From NCBI GenBank assembly GCA_028690215.1, contig JAQVBQ010000019.1, forward strand, positions 1-33,612: DNA of 33,612 nucleotides, given 5' to 3'. A program made the position numbers and the translations under genes. Source of the DNA: Bacteroidales bacterium (GTDB lineage Bacteria; Bacteroidota; Bacteroidia; Bacteroidales; UBA932). A model generated the notes under the pieces. It saw nothing but the letters and a program-made list of their open reading frames with translations, was not told where the DNA came from and searched no databases. Positions 10,501 to 17,958 of the stretch are shown here, piece by piece (position 1 is the first letter of the stretch; each line of letters begins with the position of its first letter).

Positions 10501-10706
10501 GAGGGAACATTTTTCAATGTATACCTCCCCTCCATATCAGTTGTTGCCCAAATGGAAGTGCTACCTTTAACGGCAACCAGAACACCTATTACAGGTTTCT
10601 CGTCTGTTGCCGAAATTACAGTACCACTAACACTACCTGTCTGGGCTGACAACTTCATACTCACCAGGAGTATCGACATGATAAGAATTAGTCTTTTTAT
10701 TTTCAT
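7530..10706 (-). CDS. susC: SusC/RagA-family TonB-dependent outer-membrane transporter
   Basis: A 1058-residue TonB-dependent transporter. A Sec signal peptide ends near MKLSAQ (residue 22). An N-terminal carboxypeptidase-regulatory-like domain spans residues ~25-105. The segment DQVVVVGYGSMKKSDLTGSV precedes the plug domain (QGRVAGVQI, SIRIRGASSI, LYIIDGIP, GANGANGVILVTTKRGK), and the remainder is the 22-strand barrel, ending TLGINVGF with a terminal Phe. It imports oligosaccharides across the outer membrane using TonB energy, paired with SusD. It is preceded by only 38 bases after the GH27-CE7 gene, with no clear promoter there, so it probably shares a transcript with the enzymes upstream. 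Confidence 0.97.
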   Translation of the reverse strand: MKIKRLILIMSILLVSMKLSAQTGSVSGTVISATDEKPVIGVLVAVKGSTSIWATTDMEGRYTLKNVPSNATLTFKSLGFQELSVPLAGKSILNVTLKEAIAELDQVVVVGYGSMKKSDLTGSVANVSGGKLRESIVTNVDQMLQGRVAGVQITQNSGAPGASASIRIRGASSINNSNEPLYIIDGIPFSGEGKEIGGFSWAGGSNGQKFVNPLSTIAPSDIVSIDVLKDASATAIYGANGANGVILVTTKRGKAGAVTVSYDGYAAVQQVGKKLDMMNLREYAKYQVELGEFIQQQPDEAYKDPSILGTGTDWQDEIFRTAVMSSHQISLTGGNDMVQFAASGGYMSQEGVVLGSAFDRFNSRLNVDGSPYKWLKIGGSLAFTHTEETITNNDGVDGVILQALTMQPNIPVYNFDGTWAGPNDVNGASQYNPVWLALMKNNEYIRNRVMGNFYLNATILKDLTLRSEYGYDFSNNNNYCFVPTYSFGVISNDINQLMQRNDQSTYWIWKNYATYDKNIALKHHVTFMAGVEASASDWSGHRIIKQNLSSDNIHIATTDGDFVSNSGWMDRVTTMSVFGRLNYNYDERYLLTATLRADASSKFGANHKWGYFPSVAVAWRMSNEGFLKDNTTISNLKIRAGYGQVGSSNIGTYLYGSGMFTMTTPMGTAYRMENIANPDLRWEASEQINAGIDLSLFKGRISLMLDVYQKDTKDLLLQVSVPSYLGGSTTYNDIATPMVNIGKTRNKGVDISLNTVNFDKENFNWTSNLTMSINRNKVMSLNDNSQILYGSIDWLSEFQNATMIKVGQPIGVFYGYVVDRLFESEQDILDSPVQVEDPSNPGTNLINKNTGVYVGDIKFKDLDNSGTIDDKDQRKIGDPNPDFTFGFSNTFTLYKNWEIGLVLTGSYGADILNFARSRTESMTSLWDNQSSAVSNRAQIGTDGNGKAYLINPGTTVPRPATNDFNRNNRMSTRFIEDGSYIRVQNLSISYIVPEQFAKKIHLKNLKLYVNGQNLHTFTKYSGYDPEIGAYNQSSLLQNIDRGRYPTPRMFTLGINVGF

Positions 10707-10744
10707 GTTTTGTTAAGTTTAGTGTAAATGACTAATACCGAATA

Positions 10745-13150
10745 TTATTTATTTAAAAATTTAGAGAAGAACTCCATCCTCTTCTGCCACCAGTCACTCT
10801 CTACATCATGCCCTTTCAGAGGATAACAGATGAATGACTTTTGAGAGGTAAGCTGGTTATAACCTGCAAAATTGGTATGGGGAGGACAAACTTCATCTTG
10901 AAGTCCGAATGCCATTAGAATAGGAGCTTTGATCCACCCTGCAAGATTTTTTATATCGAAATATGAAAGTGTTTTATAAAGTTCTTCATCGGATAAGTCA
11001 AGTCTTTTCTGCTCAGCAAGCACCGGCTCTGCCGGCCAATGGACTATCCGGAAGTAATCAGGAAAATCAGAAAGAAATGGAATAAAAGGAGCTGCGGCAC
11101 AAATACGATGATCCAAAGCACACGCTGCGAGTGTGAATGCTCCCCCCTGACTGCCTCCTTCTGCAAAAATATGAAGCGTATCAACCTCACGACGGGACGC
11201 AACAAAATCGACGGCCCTGACGAGATCCATGTAAGCACCTCTGTAATAATACTTATCCCTGTCCTGCAAGTTCCAACGGATCCAGTCACCATACTTATTG
11301 TTCGGTTCATCGAGAGCCTGCCCTCTTACAGAGAGTACAAATTCAACAAATCCAGGGTTGGAATCCGGATCCGGACACCACGGTTTTGACCCGTAGCCCA
11401 TATAACCTATTATGGCAGGGTATTTTCCAGGTTTCACCGGTGTAACATAATATCCGGATATAACGACACTATCCAACGAAAGCATCTTTACCATATATAC
11501 CTTCCTATTGTCTGTCGACTTATCTTCAAGCAGCGTGAGGTTGTAATCAGGATAAATCTTTGATAGGTCTGACTTTGCTTTGTCCCAAAACTCCCTTATA
11601 TCCGGCTGTGCATCGACCGGTGAGATTATCCTTTCAGGCTCATATCCGATATTAAATCTCTTTTCCCAACCATTGGAAGCAGATAACCTGACCCGGTAAA
11701 AACCAGGCTTTACACCGAAACTGAACATTACCTCACTACTATCATGAGGAGCTACTTTTACCCTCTTTACAAACTTGCCGATATCTTCTCTTTTATCAGT
11801 TGCAAGATCTAGTCTGACCTCCTCAACCACCGGCTTGTCAGAGTTATTGTAGACTACTGCCTTGATTTCAGGTTTTTGTATACCGTACCATAACCACCCC
11901 TGATGAAGAGGGACATTTATTGATACAGATGATTTGTCACTCCCCTCATACAACCTATAGAGCAATACATCATGACCTCTTACTGTGACCGTACGATTGC
12001 CATCAGTAGTTCCGACATTGGCTTTTGCCCACAAATCCCTTAACTTGTAAGATATTTTGTCGAAAGAGGTACTCATACCTGAAAGGGAATCCTTCAGGTT
12101 AAATCTGTTCCAGTCTATAGTACAGGATTTATCGTCTGTACTTCTGTTAAGTATACAGAATGCCCACTCTTTCCCCGCAAGTGGTTTTAACCAGAACTCC
12201 AGGCCGTCCGATGAGAAAACTTTAAAGCCCTGAACACCCAGGGAATCCTGATCTATCGCTATCACTTCCTTGTTGGTAATTATATCGAGTGTCTGCTGAC
12301 TCATCGTTGCAATATCATTACCTAGAATCAAAGGAGCAGCAAGCATGCACCACATTGTAAAATGAGCCCTGTCCTCATTTACACTCATTCCGTTACCAAC
12401 CTCCAGCATATCTGGATCGTTCCAGTGACCTGGTCCGGCGTATTTCCTCAGCCCCTCCTGCTTGTCTAATATCTGCAATACACCATAGGATTTCCATGTA
12501 CCATAATCCTTTATACAATCAAAACAGCTGAATATGTCACCAGTAGTTCTCCATGAGTGGCCCACCTCTTGTGCCCAAAGCCAAGGCTTATTGTCTCCCC
12601 ATTCGCAGATACTGAAGAATACAGGACGGCCGGCAAACCTGAGAGCATCACGCATTAGCTTATAGGCACCCATAGGGTTTATATCTTTTGTGTTGCACCA
12701 GTCATATTTAAGATAGTCAACACCCCATCGTGCATATGTGACAGCGTCCTGATACTCGTGCCCAAGGCTTCCGGGATGACCACCGCATGTTTTGCAGCCG
12801 GCATCACTGTATATTCCGAACTTAAGACCTTTTGAATGTATATATTCTCCAAGAGCCTTCATCCCTGAAGGAAACTTTTCGCTATTCTCACTGATGAAAC
12901 CAAGAGAGTCTCTTTCACCGTGCCAGCAATCATCAAGGTTTAGATAAACATATCCGGCATCCAGAAGTCCTTTTGAGACCATAAGGTCTGCTGTCTCCTT
13001 TATGAGATTCTCATTTATGTTTGAAGCGAATTTATTCCATGAGTTCCAACCCATCTGCGGAGTTCTCCCCAGATTCTCATACTTCTGCCCCATGAGTGGC
13101 AGAGAGAGGGACAATACTGCCAGGAGCAGTATAATTCTCAGACGTACCAT
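10745..13150 (-). CDS. Two-domain GH27 alpha-galactosidase / CE7-type acetyl esterase
   Basis: An 801-residue secreted protein with a Sec signal (cleavage near LPLMGQ, residue 22). Residues ~25-400 are GH27: MGWNSWN at 33-39, LKYDWC with expected nucleophile Asp150, SWRTTGDI with expected acid/base Asp205, and GHWNDPDML. Residues ~400-500 form a beta-rich linker. Residues ~505-801 resemble the acetyl xylan esterase (AXE1, CE7) fold: GGSQGG with Ser667, GLQDEVCPP with Asp752 and LKGHD with His781 form the expected triad. The protein could remove alpha-1,6-galactose and acetyl groups from the same galactomannan oligosaccharide, probably in the periplasm. The gene begins 2 bases after the GH5 stop, so the two are translationally close. 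All catalytic residues of both domains appear intact. Esterase substrate is inferred. Confidence 0.9.
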   Translation of the reverse strand: MVRLRIILLLAVLSLSLPLMGQKYENLGRTPQMGWNSWNKFASNINENLIKETADLMVSKGLLDAGYVYLNLDDCWHGERDSLGFISENSEKFPSGMKALGEYIHSKGLKFGIYSDAGCKTCGGHPGSLGHEYQDAVTYARWGVDYLKYDWCNTKDINPMGAYKLMRDALRFAGRPVFFSICEWGDNKPWLWAQEVGHSWRTTGDIFSCFDCIKDYGTWKSYGVLQILDKQEGLRKYAGPGHWNDPDMLEVGNGMSVNEDRAHFTMWCMLAAPLILGNDIATMSQQTLDIITNKEVIAIDQDSLGVQGFKVFSSDGLEFWLKPLAGKEWAFCILNRSTDDKSCTIDWNRFNLKDSLSGMSTSFDKISYKLRDLWAKANVGTTDGNRTVTVRGHDVLLYRLYEGSDKSSVSINVPLHQGWLWYGIQKPEIKAVVYNNSDKPVVEEVRLDLATDKREDIGKFVKRVKVAPHDSSEVMFSFGVKPGFYRVRLSASNGWEKRFNIGYEPERIISPVDAQPDIREFWDKAKSDLSKIYPDYNLTLLEDKSTDNRKVYMVKMLSLDSVVISGYYVTPVKPGKYPAIIGYMGYGSKPWCPDPDSNPGFVEFVLSVRGQALDEPNNKYGDWIRWNLQDRDKYYYRGAYMDLVRAVDFVASRREVDTLHIFAEGGSQGGAFTLAACALDHRICAAAPFIPFLSDFPDYFRIVHWPAEPVLAEQKRLDLSDEELYKTLSYFDIKNLAGWIKAPILMAFGLQDEVCPPHTNFAGYNQLTSQKSFICYPLKGHDVESDWWQKRMEFFSKFLNK

Positions 13151-13152
13151 TG

Positions 13153-14448
13153 TTACAGCTCAGATTTGATTTTTTTATTATACTTCTTAATAAGCAGTAC
13201 AGTTGTACTGTCAATTGCAAAGACAGAGTTAAGACCTTGCGGTTCCTGTGCCGGATCACCGCAGTATTCATCCCCTCTTTGCCAGAAAGAATTTGAAGGA
13301 TTAGGTACGGCAAAACCGCCCCATCCCCAGAAGTTGCATCCTGCCACATATCCCTTATCAGCGGCACTTTGCAGTACTTTTTCAAAAACAGACTTATAAT
13401 ATGAATCCCGGGATTTTACAGATGATCCGGGTGTGAAAAGAAAACTGTCGCGCGGAAAACCAAACTCTTCAATAACCATTGGTTTGTTTAGCTTTTTTGC
13501 AACATCTGCGTGTACTTTAATATATTTTTCTGTATTCTCTATTGCAATGTCCAGTTTCTGCGATATGCTGTCCTTTGATATCCATGTCCAGTTGTAAGGC
13601 CAGATATGAAGATTGATATAGTCAATCTCCTGAAATGAATGAATCTTTTCAAGCAGTAAAGTATCCCCCTCACAACCATAAAGCCCCTCACTTCCGGTAG
13701 AGACCATATGGTTAGGATCAACAGATTTTATAAGCCTTGCAACATCACCTATCCATAAGGCAAACTTCTCCTTGTTTGAATCGCTGAATGCCCTAGGCTC
13801 GTTTCCTATCTGCCATGAGAAGATTGTCGGATCATCCTTGTAGTCTATACCTGTTATACTGTTTTTTCTTGATACTATATCTTTTACATAATTGGCAAAT
13901 AAAAACTTACAAGTATCACTCTGCTGAAATTGAATCACATATTGTTTATATGCCTCCCAGCCATCTATGTTAGGGATAGGAGCCTTGCCATATCCTGCCC
14001 ATTGAAGATACTGCGAGTACCCTCCTGACCACTCCCATGAATTGTTTAGATATAGAACCGCTTTCATATCTCTCTTTCCAAGCTCTGCAAGAAAACGGTC
14101 AAGTCCTTTTAGAATTGTGTCATTGTATACACCTGGAGACACCTGAAGTGTAGGCTCAACCTTGGAATTCACACCTCTTTCACCGTCAGACCCTACCAAG
14201 ACACGCAGATTATCAACCCCTAGCTCTTTGAGAAAATCAAGCTCCCTGGCAAGACGAAGGGTATCTCCTCCCTGGCCCTCTGAAGCAAGTATTGCTCCAT
14301 ACCAAAAATTGGTACCTATGTAATAATAAGGTTTGCCATCTTTTATAAAGTGGCCGTCTTTTACAGCTACAAAGCTGTTTTTCATTGTATTGCCGGCACA
14401 CGAAGTCAGTGCGGCAATAAGGAGCAGAGTCAGGGTGCGTAGTTTCAT
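13153..14448 (-). CDS. GH5 family beta-mannanase-like lipoprotein
   Basis: A 431-residue lipoprotein (LTSCAG, Cys17). The catalytic domain starts with FIKDGKPYYYIGTNFWYG, the usual opening of GH5 subfamily 7 mannanases. WQIGNEPRA carries the acid/base Glu217, HIWPYNW carries the conserved His, and VIEEFGFP carries the expected nucleophile Glu328. The C-terminal part NFWGWGG is also family-typical. It probably hydrolyses beta-1,4-mannan internally or as a mannobiosidase. It is followed after 2 bases by the GH27-CE7 gene. A 105-base gap separates it from the esterase gene upstream and could contain a second promoter. The GH5_7 assignment comes from motif recall and would need a subfamily tree. 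Confidence 0.88.
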   Translation of the reverse strand: MKLRTLTLLLIAALTSCAGNTMKNSFVAVKDGHFIKDGKPYYYIGTNFWYGAILASEGQGGDTLRLARELDFLKELGVDNLRVLVGSDGERGVNSKVEPTLQVSPGVYNDTILKGLDRFLAELGKRDMKAVLYLNNSWEWSGGYSQYLQWAGYGKAPIPNIDGWEAYKQYVIQFQQSDTCKFLFANYVKDIVSRKNSITGIDYKDDPTIFSWQIGNEPRAFSDSNKEKFALWIGDVARLIKSVDPNHMVSTGSEGLYGCEGDTLLLEKIHSFQEIDYINLHIWPYNWTWISKDSISQKLDIAIENTEKYIKVHADVAKKLNKPMVIEEFGFPRDSFLFTPGSSVKSRDSYYKSVFEKVLQSAADKGYVAGCNFWGWGGFAVPNPSNSFWQRGDEYCGDPAQEPQGLNSVFAIDSTTVLLIKKYNKKIKSEL

Positions 14449-14553
14449 AAAAAGGGCGAATTATTTAATGTAAAATTAGGAGCCCTTAGAACGACATACA
14501 AATATTATTTTATCAAACAATAATACTATTTTGCACAAAAAAAACGCCTATTT
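14449..14553 (-). promoter_or_regulatory. Intergenic leader before the GH5 gene (possible internal promoter)
   Basis: This 105-base AT-rich gap is the longest inside the PUL operon. On the minus strand it holds a T8 tract just after the esterase stop, then TAATATTTG, one base longer than the TAnnTTTG -7 consensus, and no well-spaced TTTG -33 element. A 6-base inverted repeat, AAGGGC at 14452-14457 and GCCCTT at 14482-14487, could fold directly in front of the GH5 start codon. The promoter call is weak. Confidence 0.3.
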
Positions 14554-15975
14554 TCACCACTTATCCGTCCTGAAAGGAATTACCGGCAACCCTCTTGTAT
14601 TGTATAATTTTACAGTATCCAGATTGTGAAAGCAGAATCTCACAGCCGCTATTTGCTTAACCTTATCACTTGAAACATAGATGTTTTTATCTTTCATTGA
14701 AGCATAAGCCTTAGCCGGATAGAAGACCATATCATCTCCGGATACTTCAAATCCCTCAATATTTTCAAAGGGTGTGAATCCGTCCGGGGCATATTTGAAA
14801 TATAGTACCGCTTCATCTCCTTTTAACTCAATTTTATCATACTCCGGACTCTTATACCATATGCCGGCTATACCATAAGTCGCCGCAAGAGCAGTCTGGG
14901 CAAGCCTTTCAGCTACAGTAGCCTTGTTTGAGGGATGTATGCAATTGTGCTCATAAGGTTTGATAAGATCTCCGGTAGCCACCATAGAACTGCTCGGGAT
15001 GATGTGTTGGGCCAAAGCCTGTTGTTCTCTCAAAAAAGCACCCTGATCACTCATACCATATTTGTTATACGGAGCTATCTCCACAAAGTAGAAAGGTAGT
15101 TCTCCCAGCCCCCACTCCTCTCTCCAAAGCGCAACCATTTCAGCCAACCTTTGCGAATAACTCTGCCACGAGTTAACATTTGATTCCCCCTGATACCAGA
15201 GGAATCCCTTTATGGTGTATCTCTGCAATGGTTTAAGCATCCCATTGTACATAATCATTGGTCTTAGATACTCCTTCACCTTTGGATCCACAGCCTCATC
15301 CGGACTGACATCCGGATACTTCTTTAATTTCCATTCCGGAAGCCATCCCTCGACACGAGAGCCTCCCCAACTGCAATTTATTATTCCGATTGGCACATTA
15401 AGCACCCTGAATAATTGAATTCCATATAAATATGACACCGCTCCAAACCACGGGGCATTTCCGGGAGTGCTCACTTTCCACTTTCCGGCAACCTCTTTTT
15501 GCGGAATCAGAGCTTTTACATTAGGAATAGTCGCGACTCTCACATATTTGTACAAACCGGACTCAAGTATATATCTGTTTGCATTTTCCACAGGCTGATT
15601 CTGAAATCCGTTCAACGGCATCTGCATATTCGACTGTCCGGAGCAAAACCACACCTCCCCAATCAGCACTCTCCCTATCAACAATTTTTCTCGTCCGGAG
15701 CTTATCTCTATTTCATGCTCCCTCAAATCAGCAGCAGGTGTTTCAAGTGCTACTTCCCATGTACTGTCAGCCAACGCCTTTACAGAATACTTTTTTTCAC
15801 CCCACGAAACCTTGACCTCAACGACAGAACCAGGATCACTCCATCCCCATATTCTGGCCTTTGTGGATTGCTGCAACACCATACCATCACCAACAATTTC
15901 AGGTAATCTTATTTTTGCACTTGCTATTTGCGAAATATAAATCAGGGCAAGGCACAGAAAAAATCTCACTCTCAT
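14554..15975 (-). CDS. Sialate O-acetylesterase-like (SASA family) secreted esterase
   Basis: A 473-residue protein with a Sec signal peptide (ISQIASA, residues 1-20). The N-terminal ~100 residues are a beta domain that opens with LPEIVGDGMVLQQ, typical of this family. The SGNH-hydrolase-like core carries FCSGQSNMQMPL, with Ser115 as expected nucleophile, WGGSRVEGWLP, FLWYQGESN, and a C-terminal HNCIHPSNK with the catalytic His. Family members remove acetyl esters from sialic acid or, in plant-glycan PULs, from hemicellulose. Because the locus lacks sialidase genes and contains mannanases, deacetylation of mannan is the likelier role. It is the first structural gene after the AraC regulator, 48 bases downstream of it. 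Confidence 0.88.
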   Translation of the reverse strand: MRVRFFLCLALIYISQIASAKIRLPEIVGDGMVLQQSTKARIWGWSDPGSVVEVKVSWGEKKYSVKALADSTWEVALETPAADLREHEIEISSGREKLLIGRVLIGEVWFCSGQSNMQMPLNGFQNQPVENANRYILESGLYKYVRVATIPNVKALIPQKEVAGKWKVSTPGNAPWFGAVSYLYGIQLFRVLNVPIGIINCSWGGSRVEGWLPEWKLKKYPDVSPDEAVDPKVKEYLRPMIMYNGMLKPLQRYTIKGFLWYQGESNVNSWQSYSQRLAEMVALWREEWGLGELPFYFVEIAPYNKYGMSDQGAFLREQQALAQHIIPSSSMVATGDLIKPYEHNCIHPSNKATVAERLAQTALAATYGIAGIWYKSPEYDKIELKGDEAVLYFKYAPDGFTPFENIEGFEVSGDDMVFYPAKAYASMKDKNIYVSSDKVKQIAAVRFCFHNLDTVKLYNTRGLPVIPFRTDKW

Positions 15976-15993
15976 TTTTAATAATTTTTTGTT

Positions 15994-16018
15994 AAAATAG
16001 TACCATTATAACTATTTT
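15994..16018 (-). promoter_or_regulatory. Perfect 8-bp inverted repeat between regulator and esterase genes
   Basis: AAAATAGT at 15994-16001 and ACTATTTT at 16011-16018 are perfect inverted repeats around a 9-base centre, in the 48-base gap between the AraC gene and the first PUL enzyme gene. It could be a binding site for the regulator, part of the PUL promoter, or a weak AT-rich terminator for the regulator transcript. Nothing in the sequence decides between these. Confidence 0.4.
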
Positions 16019-16023
16019 TTGTT

Positions 16024-16902
16024 TTAAATTGTAAGTTTGTTCTTTCTGTAGTGAGAGCGGAACACCTTTGGAGTCATCCCTTTCTTCTTTTTAAAAATAC
16101 GGTTGAAATAGGAAAGATTATTAAAACCGCACTCGAAACATATCTCTGAGATAGATTTAGTGGTATCCACCAGCATTCTTGAAGAAAAGCCCAGCCTTAT
16201 GTCAATAATATAGTCAGAGAGGTTCTTACCCGTCCTCAGCTTGAAGAAACGGCTGAATGAGGCCGGTGTCATTCCCACCATGTCAGCCAACATTGACAGC
16301 CTGATATCCTTCTGATAGTTCTGATTTATATACTCCTTAACCTTCCTCACCCTTCTGCTTTCCGTGTTTCTCTCAGCACAGGCAAACGAACTGCTGGCCA
16401 GACTCCTCGCGCTACATTGAGAGAGATCGTTGAGAAGATTGAGAAGCTTAAGGAACTGAGTGAATCCCTGCCTTTCAGATGCTATGGTATCAATTTGAGA
16501 ATAGACTTTCATTATTGCAGGAAGAGGAAAACAGATGCCATGCTCGGCCTGTTTGAACATCTTTCTGATAGAGGAGAATTGATTCTTTTCTAAAAGAGTT
16601 GGAGGAAAAAGATTTGAGGAGAACTGTATTGTAATCTCCCTCATCATTTTTGAGTCGCAATCACCTTGCTCCCAGACATGTTCAAGACTCTCGCCGGTTA
16701 TCAGGATCAACTCATAGTCTTCAGTATATTCCATTGAATCCCCGACAATTCTTCTCAATCCTGCTCCGTTCTCTATAAAATTAAGCTCGAACTCCTTGTG
16801 CTGGTGAAGAGGAAAGGTAAACTCCGTCTTATATCTCTCGATTACATGAAAGCAATCCTTTTCCGACAGAGGAGGAATTTCATTTAAAATATGTTCATTC
16901 AT
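16024..16902 (-). CDS. AraC-family transcriptional regulator
   Basis: A 292-residue protein. The N-terminal ~110 residues look like a cupin sensor domain (FPLHQHKEFELNFIENGAG, then a strand-rich region with LITGESLEHVW). The C-terminal ~105 residues carry the two helix-turn-helix motifs of AraC/XylS regulators: MLADMVGMTPASFSRFFK, then ISEICFECGFNNLSYFNR and FKKKKGMTPKVFR. No membrane segment is present, so it would sense a cytoplasmic sugar or oligosaccharide. It lies directly upstream of the PUL on the same strand and is the only transcription factor in the window, which makes it the prime candidate PUL regulator in place of the hybrid two-component or ECF sigma systems often found with SusCD. 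It is divergent from the ferritin/VIT gene. Confidence 0.92.
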   Translation of the reverse strand: MNEHILNEIPPLSEKDCFHVIERYKTEFTFPLHQHKEFELNFIENGAGLRRIVGDSMEYTEDYELILITGESLEHVWEQGDCDSKMMREITIQFSSNLFPPTLLEKNQFSSIRKMFKQAEHGICFPLPAIMKVYSQIDTIASERQGFTQFLKLLNLLNDLSQCSARSLASSSFACAERNTESRRVRKVKEYINQNYQKDIRLSMLADMVGMTPASFSRFFKLRTGKNLSDYIIDIRLGFSSRMLVDTTKSISEICFECGFNNLSYFNRIFKKKKGMTPKVFRSHYRKNKLTI

Positions 16903-16958
16903 CTTAAAAAAAGATAAAATTTATGTAGTAAAGATATTATATTTTTTAATAATGATAT

Positions 16959-16966
16959 TATTTTTG
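16959..16966 (+). promoter_or_regulatory. Bacteroidota -7 promoter element for the ferritin/VIT gene
   Basis: TATTTTTG matches the TAnnTTTG -7 consensus and lies 24 bases before the ATG at 16991, giving a short leader. No TTTG -33 box is visible at the usual spacing. The same 88-base AT-rich gap must hold the divergent AraC promoter. Confidence 0.5.
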
Positions 16967-16990
16967 CATTACTCCTAAAATTCCCGAAAG

Positions 16991-17854
16991 ATGGATAAGA
17001 AACTACAAAAGATCATGATCAACCTACAAAGAGTTGAGTTGACCGAACACCATGTCTATATGCGCCTTGCCGAAAGAAGCAAGGACCCCGGAAATGCCGC
17101 AATCCTCAGAAAGATAGGAATGCAGGAGAAGGGACACTCTCTTTATTGGCAGAAAAAGACGGGAGTTGAGGTGAAACCCGACAGGTGGACTATCTGGAAA
17201 AGAGTCTTATTGGCAACCCTTCTGGGGCCAACATTTGTCCTCAAGCTTATGGAAAAGAGAGAGGGTACGGGCTCTAAAGTATATAACGACCTGTCAAGTG
17301 TTTATCCGGAGACTTTACAGTTTGCAGAGGATGAGAAGGCTCATGAGAAGGAGATTCTCGACATGATTCATGAAGAGAAACTTCAGTATGTCGGGTCAAT
17401 AGTCCTTGGACTGAATGACGCGCTGGTAGAGCTTACCGGGGCACTTGCCGGTTTTACCCTTGCACTTGGAGAGACAAAGATCATCTCTCTTGCCGGGTTG
17501 GTAACAGGTATCTCGGCTGCACTCTCTATGGCTGCCTCAGATTACCTCTCATCAAAGGCCGAGGGGGATACCCGGGCCGGTAAATCAGCGGTATATACTG
17601 GAGTAGCATATCTGATAACAGTTATTTTATTAATACTTCCTTTCTTACTGCTTACCAGTAAATTCATGGCGCTCGGAATCACACTCACAACAGTGGTGCT
17701 CATAATATTCTGTTTCAACTACTATATCTCCGTTGCAAAAGACCTGAATTTCAAGGCACGGTTCCTTGAGATGACATTCATCAGCCTTGGTGTCGCCACA
17801 TTCTCATTCTTTGTGGGTTATCTTTTGAAATCAGTGCTCGGAGTGGATGCATAG
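16991..17854 (+). CDS. Membrane-bound ferritin-like / VIT1 family metal transporter
   Basis: A 287-residue protein. Residues ~1-130 are ferritin-like, with Glu/His metal-ligand patterns VELTEHHVY, MQEKGHSLYW and EDEKAHEKEILDMIHEE. Residues ~137-287 are a VIT1/CCC1-type membrane domain with about five hydrophobic segments (for example LGLNDALVELTGALAGFTLA and ISAALSMAASDYLSSKAEG, both typical of the family). Such two-domain proteins are known as MbfA-type exporters or storage proteins for iron or manganese. The likely role is iron or manganese handling at the inner membrane. It has its own -7 element and stands apart from the PUL. It may be regulated by metal or oxidative stress, but no Fur or PerR box was recognised. 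Confidence 0.88.
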   Translation: MDKKLQKIMINLQRVELTEHHVYMRLAERSKDPGNAAILRKIGMQEKGHSLYWQKKTGVEVKPDRWTIWKRVLLATLLGPTFVLKLMEKREGTGSKVYNDLSSVYPETLQFAEDEKAHEKEILDMIHEEKLQYVGSIVLGLNDALVELTGALAGFTLALGETKIISLAGLVTGISAALSMAASDYLSSKAEGDTRAGKSAVYTGVAYLITVILLILPFLLLTSKFMALGITLTTVVLIIFCFNYYISVAKDLNFKARFLEMTFISLGVATFSFFVGYLLKSVLGVDA

Positions 17855-17887
17855 CGCACCTTTCACTTCGAAAGCAGCAACTATGAT

Positions 17888-17958
17888 ATTTCAGAATAAT
17901 TTCTAACTTTGTTTCGCAACGAAAAGAGTAATCGTTGCATTTATAATTATTCTGAAAT
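17888..17958. repeat. Nested inverted repeats over the promoter and start codon of the gene at 17957
   Basis: The outer arms are perfect over 14 bases: ATTTCAGAATAATT at 17888-17901 and AATTATTCTGAAAT at 17945-17958. The right arm includes the first two bases of the ATG. A second perfect repeat lies inside: GCAACGA at 17916-17922 and TCGTTGC at 17932-17938, with a 9-base loop. The left outer arm lies upstream of a -7 element, so the outer pair can act only as DNA sites unless transcription starts earlier. The inner hairpin would fall in the leader RNA. Confidence 0.8.
17904..17911 (+). promoter_or_regulatory. Bacteroidota -7 promoter element inside the inverted repeat
   Basis: TAACTTTG fits TAnnTTTG exactly and stands between the two outer repeat arms, 45 bases before the ATG at 17957. 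No TTTG -33 box was found at the usual distance. Binding of a dimeric regulator to the flanking arms would bracket this promoter. Confidence 0.5.

Noticed and set aside
14452-14487. Riboswitch or attenuator before the GH5 gene
   Set aside because: The stem is only 6 base pairs with a 24-base AT-rich loop, and no known riboswitch core was recognised.
14554-15975. Sialic acid utilisation locus
   Set aside because: There is no sialidase, N-acetylneuraminate lyase or sialic acid transporter nearby; the esterase fits a mannan locus better.
17888-17958. Miniature transposable element (MITE) defined by the inverted repeats
   Set aside because: The element would be only 71 bases, has no flanking target-site duplication that I can see, and no second copy was noticed in the window.
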